24,923 nt of DNA from SVTX01 sp045659745 (lineage in GTDB: Bacteria > Bacillota > Clostridia > Oscillospirales > CAG-272). The notes below the pieces were generated by a model. That model was not told the DNA's origin. It was given only the letters and a program-made list of their open reading frames with translations, and did no database searches. Shown piece after piece: positions 7,346 to 14,204 of the stretch. The first letter of the stretch is position 1. Each line of letters opens with the position of its first letter. The DNA lies in NCBI GenBank assembly GCA_045659745.1, contig JAZRCL010000067.1, positions 1-24,923 on the forward strand, in the 5' to 3' direction. Made by a program: the position numbers and the translations under genes.

Positions 7346-8614
7346 TCATTCCTCAATCATTATGCTGATAATTTCCTTATCTGTCTCCCTCATTCCCGCA
7401 CGGGCAAGACGTGAGATATTTTCAATGGTTTTTTCAACACCCTTTCTGACTATTCCGTCGCCGCCGTGGAACTGATTTCCAGCTTTATACATCTCATATC
7501 CGAGTATGCCGCTTTCAACCGCTATGGCAATTTTTGCCGCGCAGGATGCCTTTGCGCCGTCGCAGATAACACCCGAGTCAACCGCCAAAGCATTAACCAA
7601 CGTGTGACCTACCTCTCGGTAGCCGCCGCCAAGCAGATACGCAATTCCGCAGCCCGCGCCCGCGCCCGCAGAAACTACTCCGCAGTACGCTGAAAGCGTA
7701 CCTATTCCCGACTTCAGATGCGTAGTAATAAGGTTTGATACGCAAAGCGCACGGTAAAGTCTGTCCTCGTCAATTCCAAGCTCTCTCGCGTACACGATAA
7801 CGGGTATTGACGCCGTCATTCCCTGATTTCCGCTTCCCGAGTTTATCACAACGGGCAGCTCGCAGCCGTTCATTCTCGCGTCGCTTCCCGCTGCGGCATA
7901 AGCCTTTGCCTTTATCTTTATATCATTAGGGTATGCCGACAAAAACACCTTGCCAATGTTAGCGCCCCAATTGTTCTTTATACCCTCGTTTGCGATTGCC
8001 ATATTGTATTCGATCTGTCTGTCAAGAACCTCTTTTACGTCCTTTATATCCACACAGTCAGCAAACTCGACTATCTCCTCAACGCTCAGACACGAGCGGT
8101 CAGTACAAGTCTCCTGCTCGTTGTTTTCATTCTTGAATATTATCTCTCCGTCACGGCGAAGCTCAACGATATTGGTATGCTTGTCCTTTATACGAACGTA
8201 CGCCGAATGCTCACCTGCATAAAGAGTCACCGCTATATCGAATACACAAGACGTCTTCCTATGCTCAAGCGATATATCGCAGCCCTCTCTGAAGCTTAAT
8301 ATCTCAGGTATCTGCTCGTGCTTTATCGACGAAAGCACCTGAAGTCCAAGCGCCGAATCACCAACAGCAACACCTGCTGCAAGGGCGTTTTCTATTCCAC
8401 GCATACCGCCGGTATGAGGTACGACAACGCTCTTTACATTCTTGATAATATTGCCGCTGACGGAAATCTTCGCGCTCGTGGGAATATGGCCAAGCAGCTC
8501 CCTTGCCTTAGCGCCCGCGTAAGCAATTGCTGCAGGCTCGGTGCATCCCATTGCAGGCACAAGCTCCTCACCAAGTATTGATATGTAATTGTCGTAGTTT
8601 GTATTGCGCTTCAT
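7346..8614 (-). CDS. cyuA: L-cysteine desulfidase-like protein (UPF0597 / serine dehydratase alpha-like)
   Basis: Member of the UPF0597 (YhaM/CyuA) family: an iron-sulfur enzyme that breaks cysteine into pyruvate, ammonia and sulfide; some relatives may act on serine. The 422-residue length is normal. Diagnostic MGCTEP lies at 22-27 with C24; further conserved-looking cysteines that may bind the cluster are C311, C322, C351 (VICDGAKASC) and C358; HTGGMRG (67-73) and SGSGNQG (259-265) are also family blocks. The frame is open to 8632, but GGAGG 5 nt before the ATG at 8614 sets the start. The tRNA terminator ends only about 27 bp upstream, leaving no room for a separate promoter except inside the tRNA-His gene. 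A terminator follows the stop. Family is firm; the exact substrate is inferred. Confidence 0.9.
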   Translation of the reverse strand: MKRNTNYDNYISILGEELVPAMGCTEPAAIAYAGAKARELLGHIPTSAKISVSGNIIKNVKSVVVPHTGGMRGIENALAAGVAVGDSALGLQVLSSIKHEQIPEILSFREGCDISLEHRKTSCVFDIAVTLYAGEHSAYVRIKDKHTNIVELRRDGEIIFKNENNEQETCTDRSCLSVEEIVEFADCVDIKDVKEVLDRQIEYNMAIANEGIKNNWGANIGKVFLSAYPNDIKIKAKAYAAAGSDARMNGCELPVVINSGSGNQGMTASIPVIVYARELGIDEDRLYRALCVSNLITTHLKSGIGTLSAYCGVVSAGAGAGCGIAYLLGGGYREVGHTLVNALAVDSGVICDGAKASCAAKIAIAVESGILGYEMYKAGNQFHGGDGIVRKGVEKTIENISRLARAGMRETDKEIISIMIEE

Positions 8615-8640
8615 AAAAACCTCCGACGTCAAATTTAGAC

Positions 8641-8667
8641 AAAAAGCGCACCGCTATTGCGATGCGC
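8641..8667 (-). terminator. Terminator of the tRNA operon
   Basis: Minus-strand stem GCGCATCGC / GCGGTGCGC (9 pairs, one G-T) with loop AATA and a T5 tail (8641-8645), 8 nt after the CCA end of tRNA-His. The next gene's ribosome binding site lies shortly beyond. Confidence 0.9.
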
Positions 8668-8675
8668 CTGTATTA

Positions 8676-8753
8676 TGGGGTGAGATATGGGAGTCGAACC
8701 CACGGCCTCCAGGGCCACAACCTGGCGCTATAACCAACTTAGCTAATCCCACC
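8676..8753 (-). tRNA. trnH: tRNA-His (anticodon GTG)
   Basis: Cloverleaf is complete: anticodon stem CCAGG/CCTGG around GTG, T loop GTTCGA, acceptor stem of seven pairs, plus an extra 5' G at 8753 facing discriminator C (8679), the G-1:C73 identity pair that HisRS reads. CCA is encoded at 8676-8678. Last gene of the Gly-Arg-His tRNA operon. Confidence 0.97.
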
Positions 8754-8756
8754 GTG

Positions 8757-8833
8757 TGGCGTGCCTTGAGGGACTCGAACCCCCGACCTACTGCTTAGAA
8801 GGCAGTTGCTCTATCCAGCTGAGCTAAAGGCAC
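8757..8833 (-). tRNA. trnR: tRNA-Arg (anticodon TCT)
   Basis: Acceptor stem GTGCCTT/AAGGCAC, discriminator G, encoded CCA (8757-8759), D arm TTAGCTCAGCTGGATAGAG, anticodon stem ACTGC/GCAGT holding TCT, T loop GTTCGAG. It reads AGA (and AGG) codons. Only 3 bp separate it from tRNA-His. Confidence 0.97.
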
Positions 8834-8836
8834 ACA

Positions 8837-8890
8837 GCACTGACAAATCAGTGCAAAATTTTTGCCTCACGGTCACCCGCTCGGCAAAAA
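8837..8890 (-). other. Two hairpins in the tRNA-Gly to tRNA-Arg spacer
   Basis: The first, nearest tRNA-Gly, pairs TTTTTGCC (8859-8866) with GGCAAAAA (8883-8890). The second, GCACTGA (8837-8843) with TCAGTGC (8848-8854), loop of 4, is a perfect 7-bp stem ending 3 bp before the tRNA-Arg 5' end. Neither is followed by a good T-run at the right place, so processing or structural punctuation is likelier than termination. Confidence 0.55.
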
Positions 8891-8894
8891 AGAA

Positions 8895-8968
<74 letters not shown>

Positions 8969-8982
8969 AAATATTCACTTAG

Positions 8983-9003
8983 ACCGCAGTATCCCATTGC
9001 GGT
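8983..9003 (-). other. Small hairpin at the 5' end of the tRNA precursor
   Basis: Inverted repeat ACCGCA (8983-8988) / TGCGGT (8998-9003) with a 9-nt loop. It begins within a few bases of the expected transcription start of the tRNA operon and ends 14 nt before tRNA-Gly, so the primary transcript would carry a 5' stem-loop. Confidence 0.55.
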
Positions 9004-9011
9004 ACTCATAT

Positions 9012-9040
9012 ATAATATCACAACCCTCCCCATTTGTCAA
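9012..9040 (-). promoter_or_regulatory. Strong sigma-A promoter of the tRNA operon with A-rich upstream element
   Basis: Minus strand: consensus -35 TTGACA (9035-9040), 17-bp spacer, -10 TATTAT (9012-9017). The 40 bp upstream of the -35 (9041-9080) consist of long A runs on the minus strand, which resemble an UP element typical of stable-RNA promoters. Confidence 0.88.
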
Positions 9041-9105
9041 TACCTTTTTTTTATTTTTTTGAGAAATTTTTTGTTTTTTTCACACGTCCATTTTTGACAT
9101 ACAAA

Positions 9106-9131
9106 GCGCGCGGAAGTTCCCTTCCCCGCGC
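9106..9131 (-). terminator. Probable terminator after the large CvpA-type gene
   Basis: GC-rich inverted repeat: GCGCGGGGAA (9122-9131) against TTCCGCGCGC (9106-9115), ten positions with one mismatch, loop of 6. On the minus strand it is followed by TTTGTATG, a weak T-run, so termination is plausible but not certain. It lies 41 bp after the gene's stop. Confidence 0.6.
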
Positions 9132-9172
9132 CCGGATTTGTTTAACATTTTTACTTTAATCCGCAATAAATA

Positions 9173-11833
9173 TCAGTTTTCGCCGAACACGATACCAAAC
9201 ACAGCACCTATGTTTGCAAGGCTCTCGTCGATGCCCTCAACGTGACTGTTATTCGCCTTGTACTCCTCAAGAGCACTCGCAAGCTCTGCCTTATCGGATT
9301 CGCTCATCTTGCCCTCAATTCCCAAGGGGTCAAAACCGCCTTCGGTATCGCCGTTTCCGTTTACTATGTCGTTTACGGTATCACTCGCAACCGACGAGGT
9401 AGCAAACAGATCGACAATTTCGTAAGCCGACATATCAAGAGCACCGCTCTCTCCTTCTGTTGTAAACAGGGTCTCTGCCTCGTCCTTGTCATCTGTAGCC
9501 TTGATGGATACTGCAATGATCTTTTCTACTGCCTGAGATTCCTTCTCAATAGATGCCTTGTATTCCTCGTCAGACATATCGCCCTGGGGATGATTTTCAG
9601 TATAATTTGCCATATTTCCAAACAGCGAGCTTACAGCGCTTGAAGATTTTTCTGCATTTTCCTCGCCAACACCGTAATTCTTCATAAGAGAAGGTGTGGC
9701 GATATTCTGCATTACCTTTGCGCTGCTGGGAGTGATGTCCTTCATAAGATCCTGAACGACCTCCTGGCTTGCCTCGCCGTTGTTTACCTTTTCAAGCATA
9801 TCTATACTGTGAGACACAGTCTTTGTGACCTCAACGTACTTTGCTCCGTCAGAAATACCGTCATTTATGCTGTTTGCAACATCAGTCATTTCAATGAGAT
9901 TCAGACCAATCGAGCCCGAAACCTTGTCAGACTGCATGATAGCAACAAGGAAATCATCTATAACCTTTCCATAAACCGACGTAGCGTGCATCTGGTCAAG
10001 AACTCCGCCAAGCTCTGCCATTATGGAAGGAATATCCATACCCGAGTCGTCCATATTCTTATATGCGTTAACAAGGGATACTATAACCGCGTCGATCATT
10101 TCTGTCTCCGCGTGTCTGTCTTCTACCTCGGCATAGCTTACAAGATGTGACAAAAGCGCGTCCGCGGTCACGATAACGCTTTCCATTGACTCTGCGGAGA
10201 ACAGAGTTTCCGCCTTACCTATGGACTTGCCGTTTACTGCAAGAATATAAGCCTGAGAGCTCTTATAATTAGATACAGAATAATAATTAAGGGTCATCTC
10301 TCCCATAGAAAGAGCTCCGTCGCTGTTTTCAATGAGAGCTCCGCTTGCCGTTCCGAGATATACCGCGAAGAATTCGCCAAGTCTCTCGGGCATATCGTCG
10401 TAAGCTACGTTATACTCATCAAGCATAGCATCAACGACGTTATCAACTTCCTCGTCTATAATAACTATACCGTGGCTGTAGAAGGCTTCAATAAGAGCGG
10501 TTCTTGCTTCGTCACGAGTCATCATTCCGCTGTTATACTGATTTACCGTTTCTCCAAGAGACTGCATCAGATCATTATAAAGCTCCTGGGGATCGGTGAT
10601 CATTCCCATATTGGAGGTAAAGATTCTGATAGCAAATGCGTTTACCTCGTCAATGATAGGCAACATTCTGTCATTGTTCTCAATAGACGAGAGAAGATCC
10701 ACGAATATTCCCTTTTCTCCGAATGCGTCTATCATAGATTCGCCTTCACCCGACTGATCAAGCATACCGTGATCGTCAAGCGCGTGAATAAATCCGGAAA
10801 TGGAATTGAGGTCTTCGTATATATTTTCTCTGCTCTCGGTAGCAAGTATTTCAAGAACGACGTCCATCGTGGGATCAAACATCTCACCAAGAGATATCTT
10901 TTCAAGACCCATAAACGTTTCGCCGTTCGTCCACGCCTGTGCGGCGCCGGAAACGACCTCTGCCGAAAGGTTCTTTATAATGGGCGAACCGCCGATAGCT
11001 TCAAGCGCCGCATCAACTGCGATAACGGCCATATTATCTTCCTCGCTTGCCGAGGTGAAATCGTTCACAACGCTTACTATTACCGTGGCTTCGTTTGAAA
11101 GAGTAACTCTCTCGCCATAATATTCAGCACCCGCAACCGTGTCGTACAGGAATTCGCCGCCACAGCTGAGAAGAACTTTACCCGCACCGCTCTCTACTAA
11201 CGGAGCAATATACTTGTTTATCTGATCAATTTCGGATGTCTGCTCAGACGAAAGAAGCGTCACAGAGCCAACCTCAATGCTCTCCTCAGCGTTATTTTCG
11301 GGGACCTGCAAATTGGTCATTACCGTATTTGCAACGCTGACCGTGCCAAGCAAGGGCATAAAAATAATAAGACACCAGATAAATCCGTTCACAGCGCCCA
11401 CGCCAAGACCGCCAAGTCTTTTCGCCACACCGGGAAGCTTGTTAAGAATGGGTATAAATCTTCTTACTATAAGCATGGATATGCCAAGAAGAATTCTTAC
11501 CACTATGAAAAGCGCCACAAAAGCAAAGGGCGCAAGCAGCATATAAGCATAGTAGCTCACCGCCTCGATTGCCGAAGACATATCCAGAATATCAGCAAGC
11601 TCGGTGTTTGACAAAAGATTTGTCGCCACACTCGTTATCATTCCCGAGTCAAGAACAAGCGGCTTGAGTACAAGCACCATCAAAAGAATTGCAACTACGA
11701 CCGACAGAATTGTCATTACCATCGATCCCAAGGTCTTCTTAAGACCTCTTCCTAATCCAATAAGTGCTGTAATTAAAACAAACAGCCCGAGTATACCTAG
11801 CATCACAAGCGCAATAATTTCACCAATGCCCAT
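9173..11833 (-). CDS. Very large CvpA-family membrane protein
   Basis: The first about 170 residues form a CvpA-like (colicin V production/YshB) membrane module: hydrophobic segments near 5-27, 37-57, 95-118 and 145-170, with GRGLKKTLG between the first two and RLGGLGVGAVNG before the fourth, as in CvpA. The remaining about 700 residues are hydrophilic, acidic and mostly helical-looking, rich in Asp, Glu, Ser and Ala; I recognise no domain there. CvpA proteins are usually 160-250 residues, so the 886-residue product is exceptional. Start: the frame opens at 11887, but that lies at the expected transcription start; the ATG at 11833 immediately before the first helix, with AGAGAGG upstream, is better. 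It has its own promoter and a probable terminator, thus is monocistronic. Role unknown; the side of the membrane holding the large domain is also unclear. Confidence 0.85.
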   Translation of the reverse strand: MGIGEIIALVMLGILGLFVLITALIGLGRGLKKTLGSMVMTILSVVVAILLMVLVLKPLVLDSGMITSVATNLLSNTELADILDMSSAIEAVSYYAYMLLAPFAFVALFIVVRILLGISMLIVRRFIPILNKLPGVAKRLGGLGVGAVNGFIWCLIIFMPLLGTVSVANTVMTNLQVPENNAEESIEVGSVTLLSSEQTSEIDQINKYIAPLVESGAGKVLLSCGGEFLYDTVAGAEYYGERVTLSNEATVIVSVVNDFTSASEEDNMAVIAVDAALEAIGGSPIIKNLSAEVVSGAAQAWTNGETFMGLEKISLGEMFDPTMDVVLEILATESRENIYEDLNSISGFIHALDDHGMLDQSGEGESMIDAFGEKGIFVDLLSSIENNDRMLPIIDEVNAFAIRIFTSNMGMITDPQELYNDLMQSLGETVNQYNSGMMTRDEARTALIEAFYSHGIVIIDEEVDNVVDAMLDEYNVAYDDMPERLGEFFAVYLGTASGALIENSDGALSMGEMTLNYYSVSNYKSSQAYILAVNGKSIGKAETLFSAESMESVIVTADALLSHLVSYAEVEDRHAETEMIDAVIVSLVNAYKNMDDSGMDIPSIMAELGGVLDQMHATSVYGKVIDDFLVAIMQSDKVSGSIGLNLIEMTDVANSINDGISDGAKYVEVTKTVSHSIDMLEKVNNGEASQEVVQDLMKDITPSSAKVMQNIATPSLMKNYGVGEENAEKSSSAVSSLFGNMANYTENHPQGDMSDEEYKASIEKESQAVEKIIAVSIKATDDKDEAETLFTTEGESGALDMSAYEIVDLFATSSVASDTVNDIVNGNGDTEGGFDPLGIEGKMSESDKAELASALEEYKANNSHVEGIDESLANIGAVFGIVFGEN

Positions 11834-11895
11834 TGTAAATCGCCATCCTCTCTTATGTAACAAATATTTATGGATCATATAATCCATACATCTTT

Positions 11896-11924
11896 ATTAT
11901 AACTTACACACAGGAAAAAGTCAA
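11896..11924 (-). promoter_or_regulatory. Sigma-A promoter of the large CvpA-type gene
   Basis: Minus strand: -35 TTGACT (11919-11924), 17-bp spacer, -10 TATAAT (11896-11901). The expected start near 11889 gives a leader of about 55 nt to the chosen ATG at 11833 and rules out the upstream in-frame codons as good starts. Confidence 0.85.
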
Positions 11925-11978
11925 CTCTTTGGACATTTATTTACAACAGATTAACAATTTGCCTGGGTAATATGCCTA

Positions 11979-13547
11979 TCAACCCACAATGTCAACGTAA
12001 AGTTTCCTTATTGTCAGACTGCCCTCTCCGCCGAGTCCAACAGTCAACTTGTCGCATTTTTTAGGCAGAAGCAGCATCTCTGCCTTGCCGGCAAATGCGC
12101 CTCTTAGGGCTTTTATCAGAATTCGCTCGGGATCAGAATCATACGATACGTATATCTCATAATCGGCATCCTCGCCTGATTCTATGTCCATAACCACGCG
12201 ACAGGGCGCGCCTCCGTCCATATCAAGTGAAAAATCCGCCGAATGATAAGGTACGCTCTCATGACCGTACTGCAAAAAAAGATCCGACTCCCCCCACAGA
12301 GAATGCATTGCGTTCGCCGTGCACGCGTACAGTGCCCCCTGATATGTAAAAAACGCCGTCAGTATCAAATCTCCGTATTTCTGCCATTGATTGTTTTTTT
12401 CATCAAAAACGTATAAAAAGGAGCTGTTATTCGGGGAATAAATATAGTATTTTTCTCCGTCGGAGGCGGCAAACGCATCTGCAACTACGTCAAAAGGAAC
12501 GTTATCCATAATCCTCGGCGCGCTTCCGTCAAAGCACGTGACGCCGTATGCTGAAACGTAAAATATCTTATCCTTCAGAACCGCAACCGTTCCACTCATA
12601 TTCTGCGGTATTCCGCCCCAGTTCGAGCAGCACTTCAAATAAAAATTCGACGCTCTGTCGCCGTAAACCTTATATATCTTCTTTTCCGAGAAGAACACGG
12701 GGCTTCCTTCAAATTCTATACAGGCAGTTATTATCTCGCCATTGTCAAAATCGCAAACAAATGAGGATTTTTCATCATCTCCACCAACTGCCCAGTTGCA
12801 TTCGTCGTTTATAGTCGACGCCTGTATTTTGTTATCTCCCGCAACCCATACGCGTCCTCCGCAAACGCATGCCGCATCGCAGCTCTGAGGCGCGCCGTGA
12901 CTAAGCTTGCCCGTAAGCGTAAAGCCTTCTCCGTCACCGAACTCAAACTTGTCAAAATACAGTATTCCCTGTTCACTGTTTGTGGCGGTTATGGTGTGAA
13001 ATCCCGATATACCAAGACCCTCCTCGTCGGTTATCTTTATACCGTCACCCACCTTGAAATAATCCGTAAGCACAATATCGTCGCTGATTATGCACGACAG
13101 TCCGAAATCAACTGCTCCGACCGTTCTGTTGCATATTTTATAGGTTATCTCATCTGTTGTGATTCCAAAGCTTCCATGCTCGTCAGTTTCGGGATTATAG
13201 TATATCATATCGGGAAAAATAATTATCTTGCCGTTGTAATTAAAGAAATTCTTTTTTCCTGTGCTTACGGCAAATTTTTCCTTTCTGTTAAAATAAAACA
13301 TACCGTCCTTGGCATAGTACACCTTTTTGTTATATACACCGCATCCGTTAGTAAAATCTCCGTTATAATACTTGTTTCTCAGACGCGCTCTCGCGGCAAG
13401 CCAGGGGGCCTTGTCCGACGAAAAATTCAGCATATCCCGAGCTGAATTTTTGGGCTTCTTCTGCGGCAAGCAAAGTCCGCTTGTCAAGTCGGCTTCTACT
13501 CTGTGTAGCTTCGTTTTGGCATTTGTCATCTTTGCAAAATAATTCAT
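11979..13547 (-). CDS. Phage-structural-like beta-propeller protein, 522 residues
   Basis: Soluble, beta-rich protein without signal peptide. After a short N-terminal segment (PQKKPKNSARDMLNF) it has many alternating strand-like units, each with short YY/FY and GxxYYxK patterns, for example GVYNKKVYYAKDGMFYF (70-86), GGRVWVAGDNKIQAS (230-244), GSPVFFSEKKIYKVYGD (281-297) and KIFYVSAYGVTCFDGSAPR (327-345). From memory, this pattern resembles propeller proteins encoded among virion assembly genes of clostridial phages, functionally like the P22 gp10 tail stabilisation protein; this is inference, not a database hit. GGGAGGT precedes the ATG, which overlaps the stop of the 56-residue gene as ATGA. 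No capsid, portal, terminase or integrase gene is nearby. No clear terminator follows before the next gene's promoter. Confidence 0.7.
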   Translation of the reverse strand: MNYFAKMTNAKTKLHRVEADLTSGLCLPQKKPKNSARDMLNFSSDKAPWLAARARLRNKYYNGDFTNGCGVYNKKVYYAKDGMFYFNRKEKFAVSTGKKNFFNYNGKIIIFPDMIYYNPETDEHGSFGITTDEITYKICNRTVGAVDFGLSCIISDDIVLTDYFKVGDGIKITDEEGLGISGFHTITATNSEQGILYFDKFEFGDGEGFTLTGKLSHGAPQSCDAACVCGGRVWVAGDNKIQASTINDECNWAVGGDDEKSSFVCDFDNGEIITACIEFEGSPVFFSEKKIYKVYGDRASNFYLKCCSNWGGIPQNMSGTVAVLKDKIFYVSAYGVTCFDGSAPRIMDNVPFDVVADAFAASDGEKYYIYSPNNSSFLYVFDEKNNQWQKYGDLILTAFFTYQGALYACTANAMHSLWGESDLFLQYGHESVPYHSADFSLDMDGGAPCRVVMDIESGEDADYEIYVSYDSDPERILIKALRGAFAGKAEMLLLPKKCDKLTVGLGGEGSLTIRKLYVDIVG

Positions 13548-13714
13548 AACTGACCTCCCTGTGACTTTGAATTCATATTGTCCTCGGCAATGTTGGTCAG
13601 AATATGCTCAAGTGTATTTTCAAGCAAAAAAAGATTTTTCTCAAGCTCGACTATCCTCTCATGGTCACTAATAGACGGAGAAAGTCTTATTTTATCTATC
13701 TTTACCCTTGCCAT
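13544..13714 (-). CDS. Small coiled-coil protein, 56 residues, phage-like cassette
   Basis: Short protein with a central heptad-like helix (HERIVELEKNLFLLENTLEH, about residues 18-37) and polar ends; probably a small coiled coil. The frame is open to a GTG at 13729, but GGGAGG 6 nt before the ATG at 13714 decides the start, 1 nt after the stop of the 108-residue gene. Its stop overlaps the ATG of the 522-residue gene (ATGA). This tight coupling on both sides is the main evidence that it is a real gene. Function unknown; a small virion-assembly partner is possible by position. Confidence 0.68.
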   Translation of the reverse strand: MARVKIDKIRLSPSISDHERIVELEKNLFLLENTLEHILTNIAEDNMNSKSQGGQL

Positions 13715-13715
13715 A

Positions 13716-14042
13716 TCACGCCTCCCCACGTCTTATATACCATTTTGCGTAAGACGTCACGGCAGACTTAAACATTTCCGATGAGATCTTATATCTGTCG
13801 TAATCTGCCGTCAGAAAATCTATCATAGCAAAAAGATAATATGTGTAAAGCCTTGCATACGGCATAGGTGCGGACGGTGAGTCGTCTGCAGAAACGCTCT
13901 CGGGAAAATCAGAGGCCTTCACTCCAAATATCTCACTTTTAACAATCCCCTCCGCCTCACAAAGCCATCTGAGCTTTGTGTCTGCATCGAACGCATTTGG
14001 ATGTACTAAATCCACGTAATCAATAATTTGTCTAAACGTCAT
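13716..14042 (-). CDS. Small phage connector/adaptor-like protein, 108 residues
   Basis: First gene of the three-gene cassette. It opens with MTFRQIIDYVDLVHPNAFD and KLRWLCEAEG, then YARLYTYYLFAMIDFLTADYDRY and ends with FKSAVTSYAKWYIRRGE. This helical layout (short N-terminal helix with PNAF, RWL.E.EG, a YxxYxxAMIDFxxxDxxRY helix, a last YAxWYxRR helix) is like head-tail connector or adaptor proteins of clostridial phages as I recall them; I could not check this. AAAGGA stands 7 nt before the ATG. Its stop TGA is 1 nt from the next start. A promoter and a terminator-like hairpin lie in its leader. Confidence 0.7.
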   Translation of the reverse strand: MTFRQIIDYVDLVHPNAFDADTKLRWLCEAEGIVKSEIFGVKASDFPESVSADDSPSAPMPYARLYTYYLFAMIDFLTADYDRYKISSEMFKSAVTSYAKWYIRRGEA

Positions 14043-14058
14043 ATAAAAATCCTTTCAT

Positions 14059-14095
14059 AAAAAATTCGGCAATAACCCCATATGAGTTATTGCCG
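14059..14095 (-). terminator. Attenuator-like terminator in the leader of the phage-like cassette
   Basis: Perfect 10-bp stem CGGCAATAAC (14067-14076) / GTTATTGCCG (14086-14095), loop of 9, followed on the minus strand by AATTTTTT and then, within 4 nt, by the ribosome binding site of the 108-residue gene. It lies downstream of the promoter at 14147-14175, so it would stop transcripts before the cassette unless read through. It may instead serve as a second terminator for pfp. Confidence 0.8.
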
Positions 14096-14146
14096 TGTCA
14101 ATAAAATTTCGCCTATAGGCGCGCGGTCATTTTCGGTTGCGTGTAT

Positions 14147-14175
14147 ATTATACCACAAAAAGAAAAATTTGTCGG
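14147..14175 (-). promoter_or_regulatory. Promoter of the phage-like cassette, overlapping the pfp terminator
   Basis: Minus strand: extended -10 TGGTATAAT (-10 hexamer 14147-14152), 17-bp spacer, and a partial -35 CCGACA (14170-14175) that lies in the 3' arm of the pfp terminator. The leader to the ATG at 14042 is about 100 nt and holds a small GCC/GGC hairpin (near 14110-14125) and the strong terminator-like hairpin. Confidence 0.7.
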
Positions 14176-14196
14176 CTCCCTCGAGCCGACAAATTT
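14165..14196 (-). terminator. Rho-independent terminator of pfp
   Basis: Long perfect inverted repeat AAATTTGTCGGCTC (14165-14178) / GAGCCGACAAATTT (14183-14196), loop of 4, followed on the minus strand by TTCTTTTTG. It begins 8 bp after the pfp stop codon. Confidence 0.92.
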
Positions 14197-14204
14197 TACA
14201 AATA

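Noticed and set aside
9041..9105. A plus-strand promoter (TTGACAT in an AT-rich stretch)
   Set aside because: No suitable -10 at the right spacing and no plus-strand gene downstream; the A/T runs fit better as the UP element of the tRNA promoter.
11834..11887. Upstream in-frame starts for the large CvpA-type protein
   Set aside because: They coincide with the predicted transcription start and would add a polar, poorly fitting extension before the first membrane helix.
11979..14042. A complete prophage or integrative element
   Set aside because: No integrase, terminase, capsid, lysis genes or flanking direct repeats were found; the tRNA cluster nearby is intact with no duplicated tRNA 3' end.
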